Shown piece after piece: positions 34,687 through 43,600 of a stretch of DNA of 50,037 nucleotides. A program made the translations under genes and the position numbers. The first letter of the stretch is position 1, and every line of letters begins with the position of its first letter. This DNA is from Rhodothermia bacterium (lineage in GTDB: Bacteria > Bacteroidota > Rhodothermia > Rhodothermales > JAAAOL01): the NCBI GenBank assembly GCA_030428385.1, contig JAUIDY010000032.1, positions 1 to 50,037 on the forward strand, given 5' to 3'. The notes below the pieces were generated by a model. It did no database searches. It was not told the DNA's origin and worked only from the letters and a program-made list of their open reading frames with translations.

Positions 34687-35307
34687 TTATTCAAAATGAT
34701 TGCTCAGGAGGCCCCGCAAAGCCTGCCGGGCACGGTGCAGGCGCACACGGGCGGCTCCGTTGCTGATGTCGAGGATTTCGGCGGCTTCATCGGTTGAAAG
34801 CTCTTCGATGTCGCGCAGCAGGATCACCATGCGGTAGTCTTCGGGCAGTTTGTTGATGGCTTCATGCACCAGCCGGCGGCGGTCGGCTTCCTCCGTGATT
34901 TTGTGCGGATTCCAGGCTTCGGGTTTTTGCGCATACATGCCTTTGGAGAACTGCGGCTGCAACCCTTCAATGTCGCCTTCTTCCAGCGTTTGGTAGCGGC
35001 GCTGCTTGCGCAGGGCGGCCCGCGCCAGGTTGATGCCAATTGCATAGAGCCACGTCGTCAGCTTCGACTCGCCGCGAAACGTGTCCAGCCGCTGATAGGC
35101 CTGAAGAAACGTCTCTTGCATAATGCTTTGCGCTTCGTCTTCATCATGGATAATGCGCAGGATGACCCGAAAGAGACGAGGGCTTTCCACGCGCACCAAC
35201 TCCTCGAAGGCATGGCGGTCACCCTGCAGGATGGCAGCCACATCGAGCGAGCGTGCGCGTTCCGCCGCTGTCGTCGCGTCTTTTTTGTGTGCAGAAGAAG
35301 AGGACAT
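34687..35307 (-). CDS. ECF-family RNA polymerase sigma factor
   Basis: A 206-residue sigma-70 factor of the ECF type. Region 2 (about 38-105) contains 'DEDEAQSIMQETFLQAYQRL' as two helices and 'TTWLYAIGINLARAALRK'; region 4 (about 150-200) contains 'LPEDYRMVILLRDIEELSTDE' and 'VRLHRARQALRG'. It directs RNA polymerase to a set of promoters and is controlled by the anti-sigma gene 18 bp downstream. It diverges from pdhA across a 430-bp region. Its targets are not known; an autoregulated promoter just upstream would be usual for the class but was not identified. Confidence 0.95.
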   Translation of the reverse strand: MSSSSAHKKDATTAAERARSLDVAAILQGDRHAFEELVRVESPRLFRVILRIIHDEDEAQSIMQETFLQAYQRLDTFRGESKLTTWLYAIGINLARAALRKQRRYQTLEEGDIEGLQPQFSKGMYAQKPEAWNPHKITEEADRRRLVHEAINKLPEDYRMVILLRDIEELSTDEAAEILDISNGAARVRLHRARQALRGLLSNHFE

Positions 35308-35543
35308 ATGTTACAACAGCAACAACTACTTCAGGGGGAGTCCTTCAAACGAAAGACGGGCCAGTGTAGGATCCACGTCGTGCAAAGTTTCGGAAAATTG
35401 ATTCCTCTTATCATTTGAATGCCCGCTGAGGTAAGGTATTGGTTGGCATTCTTTCGTAGTTTAGAAACTGGGAGCAAACGGTTGAATACAATTAAGCGCT
35501 TTCTAAGAAGTATACCGTGCGGGCGAAGGTTTTTGTTTTAATG

Positions 35544-35651
35544 ACGTGAAAAGCTAAAAACGTGAACCTTATTTCAGCGATGGTGCCGAAAACGCATCTT
35601 CACGTTTCATAAGCTTCAACGGTATTCGTCGTAAGAAACAAGCAATCACGT
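35544..35651. promoter_or_regulatory. Cluster of ACGTGA motifs upstream of pdhA
   Basis: In the 430-bp sigma factor-pdhA intergenic region, ACGTGA occurs at 35544-35549 and 35560-35565, and its complement TCACGT at 35600-35605 and 35646-35651, ending 87 bp before the pdhA start. The neighbourhood is AT-rich for this genome. Two direct and two inverted copies suggest a regulatory site, but the hexamer alone is not rare enough to prove it. No small gene or hairpin was seen in 35308-35737. Confidence 0.35.
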
Positions 35652-35737
35652 TTAAAACCTATTAGCGGTGTTTCCCACTCCCCTGACACCGACGCTCCCG
35701 TAGCAAACCTAGATATTCACCTAAGCACAGAGGCGAT

Positions 35738-36868
35738 ATGGCGACCAAGAGCAAGCCATCCGCAGAGGCGGCGATTGAAAACGGGGCCGACACAAACGGT
35801 CACGCGGTAAAAGTACCAAACGCGCTGGAATTTGGCTTTTCTTCCAAAACCTACCAGGCCGATGAGTTCACGCATGAGGAACTGGGCCTGAGCGCAGAGC
35901 AGTTGTTGGCGATGTACCGCAACATGCTTCTGCAACGCCGCTTCGAGGAGCGTGCTGCGCAAATGTATGGCAAGCAGAAAATCGCGGGTTTCTTGCATCT
36001 CTACATCGGGCAAGAAGCGGTTTCCACCGGGTCGGCCACGGCGCTCAACATCGGCCTCGACTCCGTCATCACGGCGTATCGGTGCCACGGCATCGGCCTG
36101 GCGCTGGGCATGGAGCCGAACGTGTGTATGGCTGAACTGTTTGGCAAAATCGACGGTTGCTCACGGGGCAAAGGCGGCTCGATGCACTTCTTCGACGCCG
36201 AAAAAGGATTCTACGGCGGTCATGGTATCGTTGGTGGACACATTCCTGTGGGTGGCGGCTTGGCCTTCGCGCATAAATACAAAGGCGATGGCGGCGTGAG
36301 CCTGACGTTCTTCGGTGACGGTGCCGTGGGGCAGGGCTCGTTCCACGAAGCCCTTAACCTCGCGGGGCTTTACGATCTCCCCGCCCTCTTTATCATCGAA
36401 AACAACCAGTACGCGATGGGCACGGCCTCGCACCGCGCCTTCGCCGACCCCGACTTCTACAAGCAGGCGATTCCGTACGACATGCCTTCGGCATTGGTCA
36501 ATGGGATGGATGTGCTAGCGGTTTACAAAGCCGTCTCCGACCACGTGGCGCTGGCCCGCGAGCAAAGCCAGCCGTCGCTCTTGGAGATCCGCACGTACCG
36601 GTACCGGGGCCATTCGATGAGTGACCCGCAGAAGTACCGCACCAAAGAGGAACTGGAACAGAAGAAAAACGAAGACCCCATCATCCGCCTCAAAAGCTAC
36701 CTGATGGAGCACAACCTGTCCGACAACGACGCGCTGGATGCGATCGATGATGAGGTGAAGCAGTTGGTGCTGGATGCCGTCGAGTTTGCCGAGAACAGCC
36801 CGTTTCCCGACCTCGATACGATCTGGGAAGACGTCTACGTCCAGAAAGACTACCCCTTCATCTCCTAA
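35738..36868 (+). CDS. pdhA: Pyruvate dehydrogenase E1 component, alpha subunit
   Basis: A 376-residue protein. The thiamine-diphosphate motif runs from GDGAVGQGSFHEALNLAG to ENNQYAMGT, and the phosphorylation-loop region is YRGHSMSDPQKYR. 'RCHGIGLALG' and 'GGSMHFF' are typical of the alpha subunit. With the beta subunit it decarboxylates pyruvate and passes the acetyl group to E2. An N-terminal low-complexity tail of about 30 residues precedes the fold. The start ATG at 35738 follows AGAGGCG. It is the first gene of pdhA-pdhB-pdhC, with the next gene 90 bp away. Confidence 0.96.
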   Translation: MATKSKPSAEAAIENGADTNGHAVKVPNALEFGFSSKTYQADEFTHEELGLSAEQLLAMYRNMLLQRRFEERAAQMYGKQKIAGFLHLYIGQEAVSTGSATALNIGLDSVITAYRCHGIGLALGMEPNVCMAELFGKIDGCSRGKGGSMHFFDAEKGFYGGHGIVGGHIPVGGGLAFAHKYKGDGGVSLTFFGDGAVGQGSFHEALNLAGLYDLPALFIIENNQYAMGTASHRAFADPDFYKQAIPYDMPSALVNGMDVLAVYKAVSDHVALAREQSQPSLLEIRTYRYRGHSMSDPQKYRTKEELEQKKNEDPIIRLKSYLMEHNLSDNDALDAIDDEVKQLVLDAVEFAENSPFPDLDTIWEDVYVQKDYPFIS

Positions 36869-36958
36869 GGCCGCGAGGCCCGCTGTGCACACCTTATATA
36901 TATAGGGCGCACGACGTACGACGTTTTAGCTTTGTCAACCTGAGACTACGATATACCT

Positions 36959-37939
36959 ATGCCTGAAATGCAACTGCGCGAAGCCATCCGCCAAGCCATG
37001 GTGGAAGAGATGGAGCGCGATGAAAACATTTTCCTCATCGGTGAGGAGGTGGCCCAGTACAACGGGGCCTACAAAGTGAGCCAGGGAATGCTGGACCAGT
37101 TTGGTGAAAAGCGCGTCATCGACAGCCCCATCTCGGAAGCCGGGTTTGCCGGGCTCGGGATCGGCGCGGCGCTGAACGGCCTGCGTCCCATCGTCGAGTT
37201 TATGACGTGGAACTTCTCCTTTGTTGCCATCGACCAGATCATCAACAACGCGGCGAAGGTGGGCTACATGAGCGGCGGGCAGTTCAAGACGCCCATCGTC
37301 TTCCGAGGCCCGAACGGCGCGGCGGGGCAGTTGGCCGCCACGCACAACACCTCGGTCGAAGCCATCTATGCCTATTTCCCTGGCCTCAAGGTCATCTCTA
37401 TCTCCAACCCGGATGACGCCTACGGCCTGATGAAGTCCGCCATCCGCGACGACGACCCGGTGGTGTTCCTGGAAAGTGAGGTGATGTACGGGCTCAAAGG
37501 CGAAGTTGAGGTCGATCCCGAACGCCTGATCCCGATTGGCAAGGCCCGCATCGCCCGCGAAGGTGACGACGTGACCCTGGTGGGGCACAACAAAAGCTAC
37601 TGGGTTGCCATGGAAGTGGCCGACCGCCTCGCCGCCGATGGCTACAGCGCCGAGGTGATTGATCCACGCACGATTCGCCCGTTCGACTTCGATACCGTCA
37701 TCGAGTCGGTGAAAAAAACCAACCGCTGTGTCATCATCGACGAAAGCAACCCGTTCGCCAGCATCTCCTCCGAGATCGCGTTCCAGATTCAGGACCGGGC
37801 GTTTGACTATCTCGATGCACCCATCCGGCGCGTGACGGCGAAAGATGTACCGGCTCCGTATGCCAAAAACCTCATCGCCCATTATATGCCCGGTGCCGAT
37901 GATGCGTACGAAGCCTGCAAAAAAGTGATGTACGTATAA
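36959..37939 (+). CDS. pdhB: Pyruvate dehydrogenase E1 component, beta subunit
   Basis: A 326-residue transketolase-like protein. 'LREAIRQAMVEEM', GEEVAQYNGAYKVSQG, 'GFAGLGIGAALNGLRPIVEFM' and the C-terminal transketolase domain with 'ITLVG'-type strand (DDVTLVGHNKSY) and IDPRTIRPFD are the usual beta-subunit landmarks. It pairs with the alpha subunit encoded 90 bp upstream; the spacer (36869-36958) contains TATATATA and a tandem ACGACGT pair, so an extra promoter there is possible. pdhC follows after 55 bp. Confidence 0.96.
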   Translation: MPEMQLREAIRQAMVEEMERDENIFLIGEEVAQYNGAYKVSQGMLDQFGEKRVIDSPISEAGFAGLGIGAALNGLRPIVEFMTWNFSFVAIDQIINNAAKVGYMSGGQFKTPIVFRGPNGAAGQLAATHNTSVEAIYAYFPGLKVISISNPDDAYGLMKSAIRDDDPVVFLESEVMYGLKGEVEVDPERLIPIGKARIAREGDDVTLVGHNKSYWVAMEVADRLAADGYSAEVIDPRTIRPFDFDTVIESVKKTNRCVIIDESNPFASISSEIAFQIQDRAFDYLDAPIRRVTAKDVPAPYAKNLIAHYMPGADDAYEACKKVMYV

Positions 37940-37994
37940 GTTTAGCGTTCGGCTGATACGCCTACTCTTTCAACACTCGAATCTAAATAGCATT

Positions 37995-39317
37995 ATGGCG
38001 ATAGCGGTAGAAATGCCAAAGATGAGTGACACCATGACCGAAGGTGTGCTCGTAGCATGGCTGGCCGATGAAGGCGATACGGTGGCTCCTGGCGATATTA
38101 TTGCGCAGGTAGAAACCGACAAGGCAACGATGGATCTGGAAGCGTACGACGATGGCGTCTTGCTGAAAAAAGTCATTGGCGAAGGCGAGGCTGTTCCGAT
38201 AGGCGGGCTCATCGCGGTGCTGGGCAAGGCGGGTGAAGATCCGTCGGCCATCTTGGCTAAGTATCAGGGGGGCGATGGCGCTGCGGCAGCACCAGAAGCG
38301 TCGGAAGCGGAGGTCAGCACCGACGCAACACCGTCGGCGGCTCCTGCGGCTTCAGGCGATGGGGCTGCTACGGCCAGCGCATCCGGCGGACGCATCAAGG
38401 CTTCGCCCTTGGCCCGACGGTTGGCGCAAGAACATGGCATCGCATTGGGAAGCATTGCGGGCTCTGGTCCAGAAGGACGCATCGTGAAGCGCGATGTGGA
38501 GGCCGCCATGAGCACATCTGCTGCCGCGCCTGCCACCGCACCTGCACCTGTAACCACGCCCGCCGTGGCCGCTCCGGCTTACCAGCCGCCGCCGCCCATC
38601 GCGGTGACGGGCAGCGAACCCGCCTACAACGCCGTACGAATCTCGCAGATGCGCAAGACCATCGCGCGTCGTTTGGCTCAAAGCAAGTACACGGCTCCGC
38701 ATTTCTATCTGACCATCGACGTAGACATGGACCGGATGGTAGAAGTGCGCAAGCAGCTAAACGCCGTTGCCGAAGCGCAGGGCACCCAAAAGATTTCCTT
38801 CAATGACTTAATTACTAAGGCGTGTGCCGCCGCACTGAAGCAACACCCGGAAGTCAACGCCTCCTATTTGGAGCAAGAAGGCGAGATTCGGCAGTACCAC
38901 GCCGTGCATATCGCTGTTGCTGTTGCCGTTGATGAAGGTCTCGTCACCCCCGTGATTCGTGATGTGGACCAGAAGGGGCTGACGCAGATTGCGGAAGAGA
39001 CGCGCGCGTTGGCGGCCAAGGCCCGCGACCGCAAGCTGCAGCCGCAGGAAATGGAAGGCTCCACATTTACCACGAGTAACCTGGGCATGTTTGGCATTGA
39101 GGAATTTACGGCCATCATCAATCCACCGAACGCCTGTATTCTTGCGATTGGAGGTATCCGTGACGTGCCGGTGGTGAAGGACGGAGCGATTGTGCCCGGG
39201 AAACGAATGAAAGTGACCCTGTCGAGTGACCACCGGGTGGTAGATGGAGCGGTGGGTGCGACGTTTATGGCTACGTTGCGCAGCTACTTTGAAGAACCGA
39301 TGACGTTGTTGCTGTAA
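37995..39317 (+). CDS. pdhC: Dihydrolipoamide acetyltransferase (pyruvate dehydrogenase E2)
   Basis: A 440-residue protein. A single lipoyl domain (1-78) has the lipoylated Lys43 in VETDKATMDLEA; an Ala/Pro-rich linker follows; the E1/E3-binding domain is at about 130-172 ('IKASPLARRLAQEHGI'); a second Ala/Pro linker; and the catalytic acyltransferase domain (about 210-440) has the active-site His near residue 413 in SSDHRVVDGAVGA. It transfers the acetyl group from E1 to coenzyme A. One lipoyl domain is the short form of E2. No E3 (lipoamide dehydrogenase) gene is in the window. Confidence 0.96.
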   Translation: MAIAVEMPKMSDTMTEGVLVAWLADEGDTVAPGDIIAQVETDKATMDLEAYDDGVLLKKVIGEGEAVPIGGLIAVLGKAGEDPSAILAKYQGGDGAAAAPEASEAEVSTDATPSAAPAASGDGAATASASGGRIKASPLARRLAQEHGIALGSIAGSGPEGRIVKRDVEAAMSTSAAAPATAPAPVTTPAVAAPAYQPPPPIAVTGSEPAYNAVRISQMRKTIARRLAQSKYTAPHFYLTIDVDMDRMVEVRKQLNAVAEAQGTQKISFNDLITKACAAALKQHPEVNASYLEQEGEIRQYHAVHIAVAVAVDEGLVTPVIRDVDQKGLTQIAEETRALAAKARDRKLQPQEMEGSTFTTSNLGMFGIEEFTAIINPPNACILAIGGIRDVPVVKDGAIVPGKRMKVTLSSDHRVVDGAVGATFMATLRSYFEEPMTLLL

Positions 39318-39346
39318 GCAAGCCGGGAGGCGCGGTTTTTAGCAGC

Positions 39347-40171
39347 ATGATTGAACCCCAGCCCGCCAAGGCCACGCCTACCACGATTGCGCATCTTTCC
39401 GACGTTCATTTCGGACGGATCGCGTATCCTGGGATCGTTCAAACACTTATCGACGAGGTCAACGCCCTGGGTGTTGACCTCGTCGTGGTAAGTGGTGACC
39501 TCACCCAGCGTGCCATGCATCGGCAATTCCGAAAGGCTGCTGCCATGCTTCAGGCATTTCATGCGCCAACGCTGGTCATTCCTGGTAATCATGATGTGTA
39601 TGCGTGGTGGTACCCTTGGGCTCGATTGGCCTATCCGGTGCGGCGGTATCAACAGCTCATTACCGCAGAATTATTTCCACAAGCGGTGTTAAAGAATATT
39701 GCGGTGCTGGGAATCAACTCGGCGTTTGGGGCTACGGTGAAAGGGGGGCGCATCACCACCGCGGCACAGCAGCGCGTACGCGCCTTTTTTTCTGCGCAGC
39801 CCGCTGATAAATGCAAGATTTTGGTGGTTCATCACCACCTGACCCACTTGGCTGCATTGGTTCCTCACGATGTGGCTCAAGGAGGCATGGACACGTTGGC
39901 GGTTGCGCAGCAAGTGGGCGTTGAGCTTATTCTTTGCGGTCACCTTCACGTATCCCATATCGAACCAGCTCATCAGACGCCAACAGGTCGTCAACCCATG
40001 ATTGTCAGCGCAGGTACGGCGACCAGCAATCGGGGGCGTCATTCGAATCAAGGAAAGAATTATTATAACGTCCTTGAGGTTACGGCAAATCAGGTGAAGA
40101 TAACGGAAAGGCGCTACGAGCAGAGGTTAGAGGAGTTCGTCTTAGACAAGGAAACCGTCTTTCCGAGGTGA
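39347..40171 (+). CDS. Calcineurin-like metallophosphoesterase (CpdA/Icc-like)
   Basis: A 274-residue protein with the complete dimetal phosphoesterase signature: D19-x-H21 (LSDVHFG), D51 (GDLTQ), N81-H82-D (GNHDVY), HHHL, and GHLHVSH near the C-terminus. The spacing is that of the CpdA/Icc group, which includes cyclic-nucleotide phosphodiesterases, but the substrate cannot be predicted safely. No signal peptide, so cytoplasmic. It starts 29 bp after pdhC on the same strand and might be co-transcribed. It is lower in GC than pdhC. Confidence 0.93.
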   Translation: MIEPQPAKATPTTIAHLSDVHFGRIAYPGIVQTLIDEVNALGVDLVVVSGDLTQRAMHRQFRKAAAMLQAFHAPTLVIPGNHDVYAWWYPWARLAYPVRRYQQLITAELFPQAVLKNIAVLGINSAFGATVKGGRITTAAQQRVRAFFSAQPADKCKILVVHHHLTHLAALVPHDVAQGGMDTLAVAQQVGVELILCGHLHVSHIEPAHQTPTGRQPMIVSAGTATSNRGRHSNQGKNYYNVLEVTANQVKITERRYEQRLEEFVLDKETVFPR

Positions 40172-40600
40172 AAACATCCGCGTTGGCACAGGCAGATATG
40201 TTTTCTATTAACGCTGGGCAAGATGCTTGACAATGGAAGAGGGTACCTGTAGTTTCCAGCCCTAATTAGGGAATTGTACATTTGAGGCCTTTTAAACGTC
40301 AATCCTTGATTGTTTAGGAGGTTTTCGCTGCTTCCATCATGGTGTTGTAGGATAGGTAATGGGGAATGCAATTTTTTTTGTGTTCTCATTACGTATTCCA
40401 CATGTCTGTGGTGTATAGGGGGCAGCGAGACGTGCCCTTGGCAAACATATAAGGCCAATCGCGCACGCTTTTTCTGTTCACCCACCCCACTGATTATGTC
40501 TTTGTGTCGTTTTGATAAGAATGATGCAGGGGCCTTTTCCGCGCTGGTAAAGCGTACATTTTCACTTATCACCACTAACCAATCAGGAGGAAATTCTCCT
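40172..40600 (+). promoter_or_regulatory. Leader of the giant surface protein, with ribosome-site hairpin
   Basis: The 429-bp gap before the giant gene holds no gene: the coding frame can be extended through it, but its peptide is Cys/Arg-rich and precedes a perfect signal peptide. The ribosome-binding site AGGAGG (40585-40590) has ideal spacing to ATG at 40601, and AGGAG at 40585-40589 can pair with CTCCT at 40596-40600, forming a small hairpin over the site. A 10-bp palindrome CCTAATTAGG is at 40261-40270. The length suggests a long 5' leader or distal promoter. Confidence 0.55.
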
Positions 40601-43600
40601 ATGAGCAAACCTACTAACCTGCTGGTGCGCTTGGGTGCTCTGCTGGTGCTTGGTCTCTTTATGACGACCGGCACGGCATGGGCCCAGACGATCTTCGTCG
40701 CGCCAGGGGCGGATCCCGGTAACGGGGGCGCTTCGGATGGGGATGCCACAAGCCTTCGGACGGCTATTATTGCCGTAAACGGTGGCTTGAATGATGTCAT
40801 CTCCCTCCGCCCTGGTATGTACGAGGCTGACTCTGGTACCGAAGGCGACCTGCCTAATGAGTTCGAGCTCGTGAACAGTGTTACCTTGACGATTACGGGC
40901 GGCGTAAGCGGCACCGTGACCTTCGAGGACGTTGTCACCTGGCAGCTCGGCGATGTGAACGATCCGGCGGATCCGTTCGACGATGATAACATCACTGTGA
41001 CCCTCGATGAAACCATCGAGTTGGTGCTTGATGACATCGGTGACCTGCGCTTCGCCTTTGATGCAGGCGGTACGCCTGAGCTTGGAGGCGACGACACCCC
41101 CAGTATGATCATCGGCGACGGTGTGTTGGTCTTCGATACGGATGGTGAATCCACCATCTCCGTTGACGACACCCCGGGTCGTGCAGTCATTGAAAACCTT
41201 CAGATGACGGACGACAGCAATGGTACCGTCAGCTTCATCAACCGCAACATCCTCCAGTTCAACACGGCGGATGCGACGGCTCGCCTCCATGTCTTTGGTT
41301 CCTTTGACATCTTCGGCGGTACGTTTGAAGCTGGTCGTTCCTCGAATGGCGGCGACCTGATCGTCTCGCTTGACGTGGAAGATACCGGCTCTAGCTTCAC
41401 CATTGCTGACTCTGCGGAATTGACTGGCTCGGGCGACCTCGTCTTCGTGCTGGTTGACACCTTCCCTGGTGATGGCGGCGAATTCTTCAGCACGGCAGGC
41501 GCAGGCCCGGCTTCGCTGGACTTCGAATTCCCCTTCAGCGAAGCTGATGACAGCAACAGCGATAACTCCTATGACGTCGACGTCACCTTCTCGCAGATTG
41601 GTGAAGACGAGTCGGTTATCGGTGGTACCATCTCCGAAATCCTCGAGATTGATGTCGAGAGTGTCTTCCCTGGCGTTGATGCCTTCGATGACAACTCCGA
41701 TGCCACGACCGACCCGAAGGTTCGCTTCACGAACCTGACGTTGGTAAACGGCGACCTGGAAATTCTGGGTACCACGCCGGGCTTGGATACGGATCCTGAG
41801 TCGATCTACGACTACCGTGAAGACCTTGATGAAGGCGACGACGAAGGTACCGCTGTTGGTTTCCGTGAAGGAGGTGTGGTTACGGGCCTCTTTACGCTGC
41901 ATAGCGGTGCCCTGACGCTCTTCGGTGGCTGGAACTTCGAAGAAGACGCTCACCTGAACGAAGGTACCCTCCGGTTGTCTGCTGACACCCGCGCCGGCGT
42001 TACCACCGTTGAAGGTGATACGTTTGCTGATGGTATGTACCCGGCTATTATTATCCTTAACAATAGCAGCAAGGGTGCCCATAACCTGAAACTGGATGGC
42101 GACATTGAGTTTGACACGTCGCCGCTGTTCAGCTTCCAGGAAGCTGGTGCGCCGTTTAACCCGAGTGAGTGGCCCATCACGCCGCGTGAATACTGTGGTG
42201 CGGATAGCCCGCTCATTACATCCAACATTGGTAGCGATGGCTACAATGTGGTCAACGAACTGCTGCTTACGAGCGGTAACGACCAGGATATCCGCCTTAA
42301 TGGGACGGACCTGATCGTGCGTCGCACGACCATCATTGGTACGGGTGGCACGGATGTGGAACTCAACGACGACAATGTTGCGAACTTCATCTCTGCTGCG
42401 ACCAACTACTCCCACTTCGGTACGCCGTTCTTTGGTGACCGTAGTATCATTGGCGCCCCTGACAGCGATGCGTCGAGCTTCGTCTCTGTCTCTCAGTCTG
42501 AATTTACCACCAATGGTCGCTTGAATGCGAACGGGACCTCTCAGATCGAGATCATCTGGACGGCCACGGACCGTGGTATTCTTTCTGCTGGTGATGCGGA
42601 TCGTGCATACACGAGTGATGCACTTGACGAAACACCCTTCAAAAACCGTTACGTGAGCCGGGATGGCGTGGCCATCTTCTCCGGCGATGAACTAGCGGGT
42701 AACTCCGAAGGTCGTAGCGTTGATGTGGATCTAAATGGTGACGGTGCCGACGGCGACGTCGTGCGCGTGAACATCGTTCAGGTTGCCATGGATGACGAAG
42801 ATCCGCTTAACTTCCTTAACACGCCGCTGTTGACCATTGGTAAAGACATCGCCATCACCTGTAACCTCGACCTCTACGAAGGTCGCGTGGGTCCGGGTTC
42901 GGCGCAGATCTTCCTGGCCAACGACCTGCTGATCTCCGTGCGTAACGGTCGGATTGACGGTCGCGGCAACCCGCCGTTCGAAGGCGAAGTGGTCTTCCCG
43001 ACGGAAACGGCTCCTGGCGACTTTGGCCTAGGTGGCTTGATCCTTGGTAGCTCCTTCTCGCCGAGCAACGACGGTATCGACCTGTACTACTACAGCACGA
43101 TGGACCGTACGATCAGCCTTGAATGGCCGACCGAATTCGATACGGACATTGATGTGGTTCGTGACGTTTGGGTTGACGTTTGCCTCCGTCCCGAAGACGG
43201 TTGTGGCGGTAGCCCCAGCGGCCCGACCATTGCACTGCGTCGTACCACGGAAGACGTGAGCACCGCCGATGCCGATCCTGACGGTGCGGAAGAAGAATCC
43301 TTCCGGATCAACCGTACGCTTCGTGTGATCGAAGGTGAATTTGACATCATCGGTCGTGAGTTCCAGATCAACGCCGTCAACGGTGTGAACAGCCGCGTCT
43401 TTGTTGACTCGGATGCCAACTGGAATGACTCGTTCTTCTACGGTGCTTCCAAAGCGAGCCTTGATCTCGATCATGCTCAGCTTGGTGAACTCTCGGCTCA
43501 GGTTCGTGAACTGGGCGAAGAAGATGCTGCACGTCGTGCAGAACTCTTTGCTGAGATCCGCGAAATCAAAGCCCGCGTTGCTTCGGCTGCGAAGAGCTCC

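Noticed and set aside
34687-35307. ECF sigma factor as output of the RsbU/V/W-like set
   Set aside because: It is 15 kb away and already has a dedicated zinc anti-sigma factor 18 bp downstream, so linking the two would be guesswork.
36869-36958. Strong promoter at TATATATA between pdhA and pdhB
   Set aside because: There is a TATATATA stretch but no convincing -35 partner, and the genes form an obvious operon; kept only as a remark.
40310-40600. N-terminal extension of the giant surface protein
   Set aside because: The added residues are Cys/Arg-rich and sit before a textbook signal peptide with an AGGAGG ribosome site at the right distance from ATG 40601.
40583-42415. 610-codon minus-strand open frame at the start of the giant surface gene
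   Set aside because: Same reason: antisense shadow over a well-supported coding frame.
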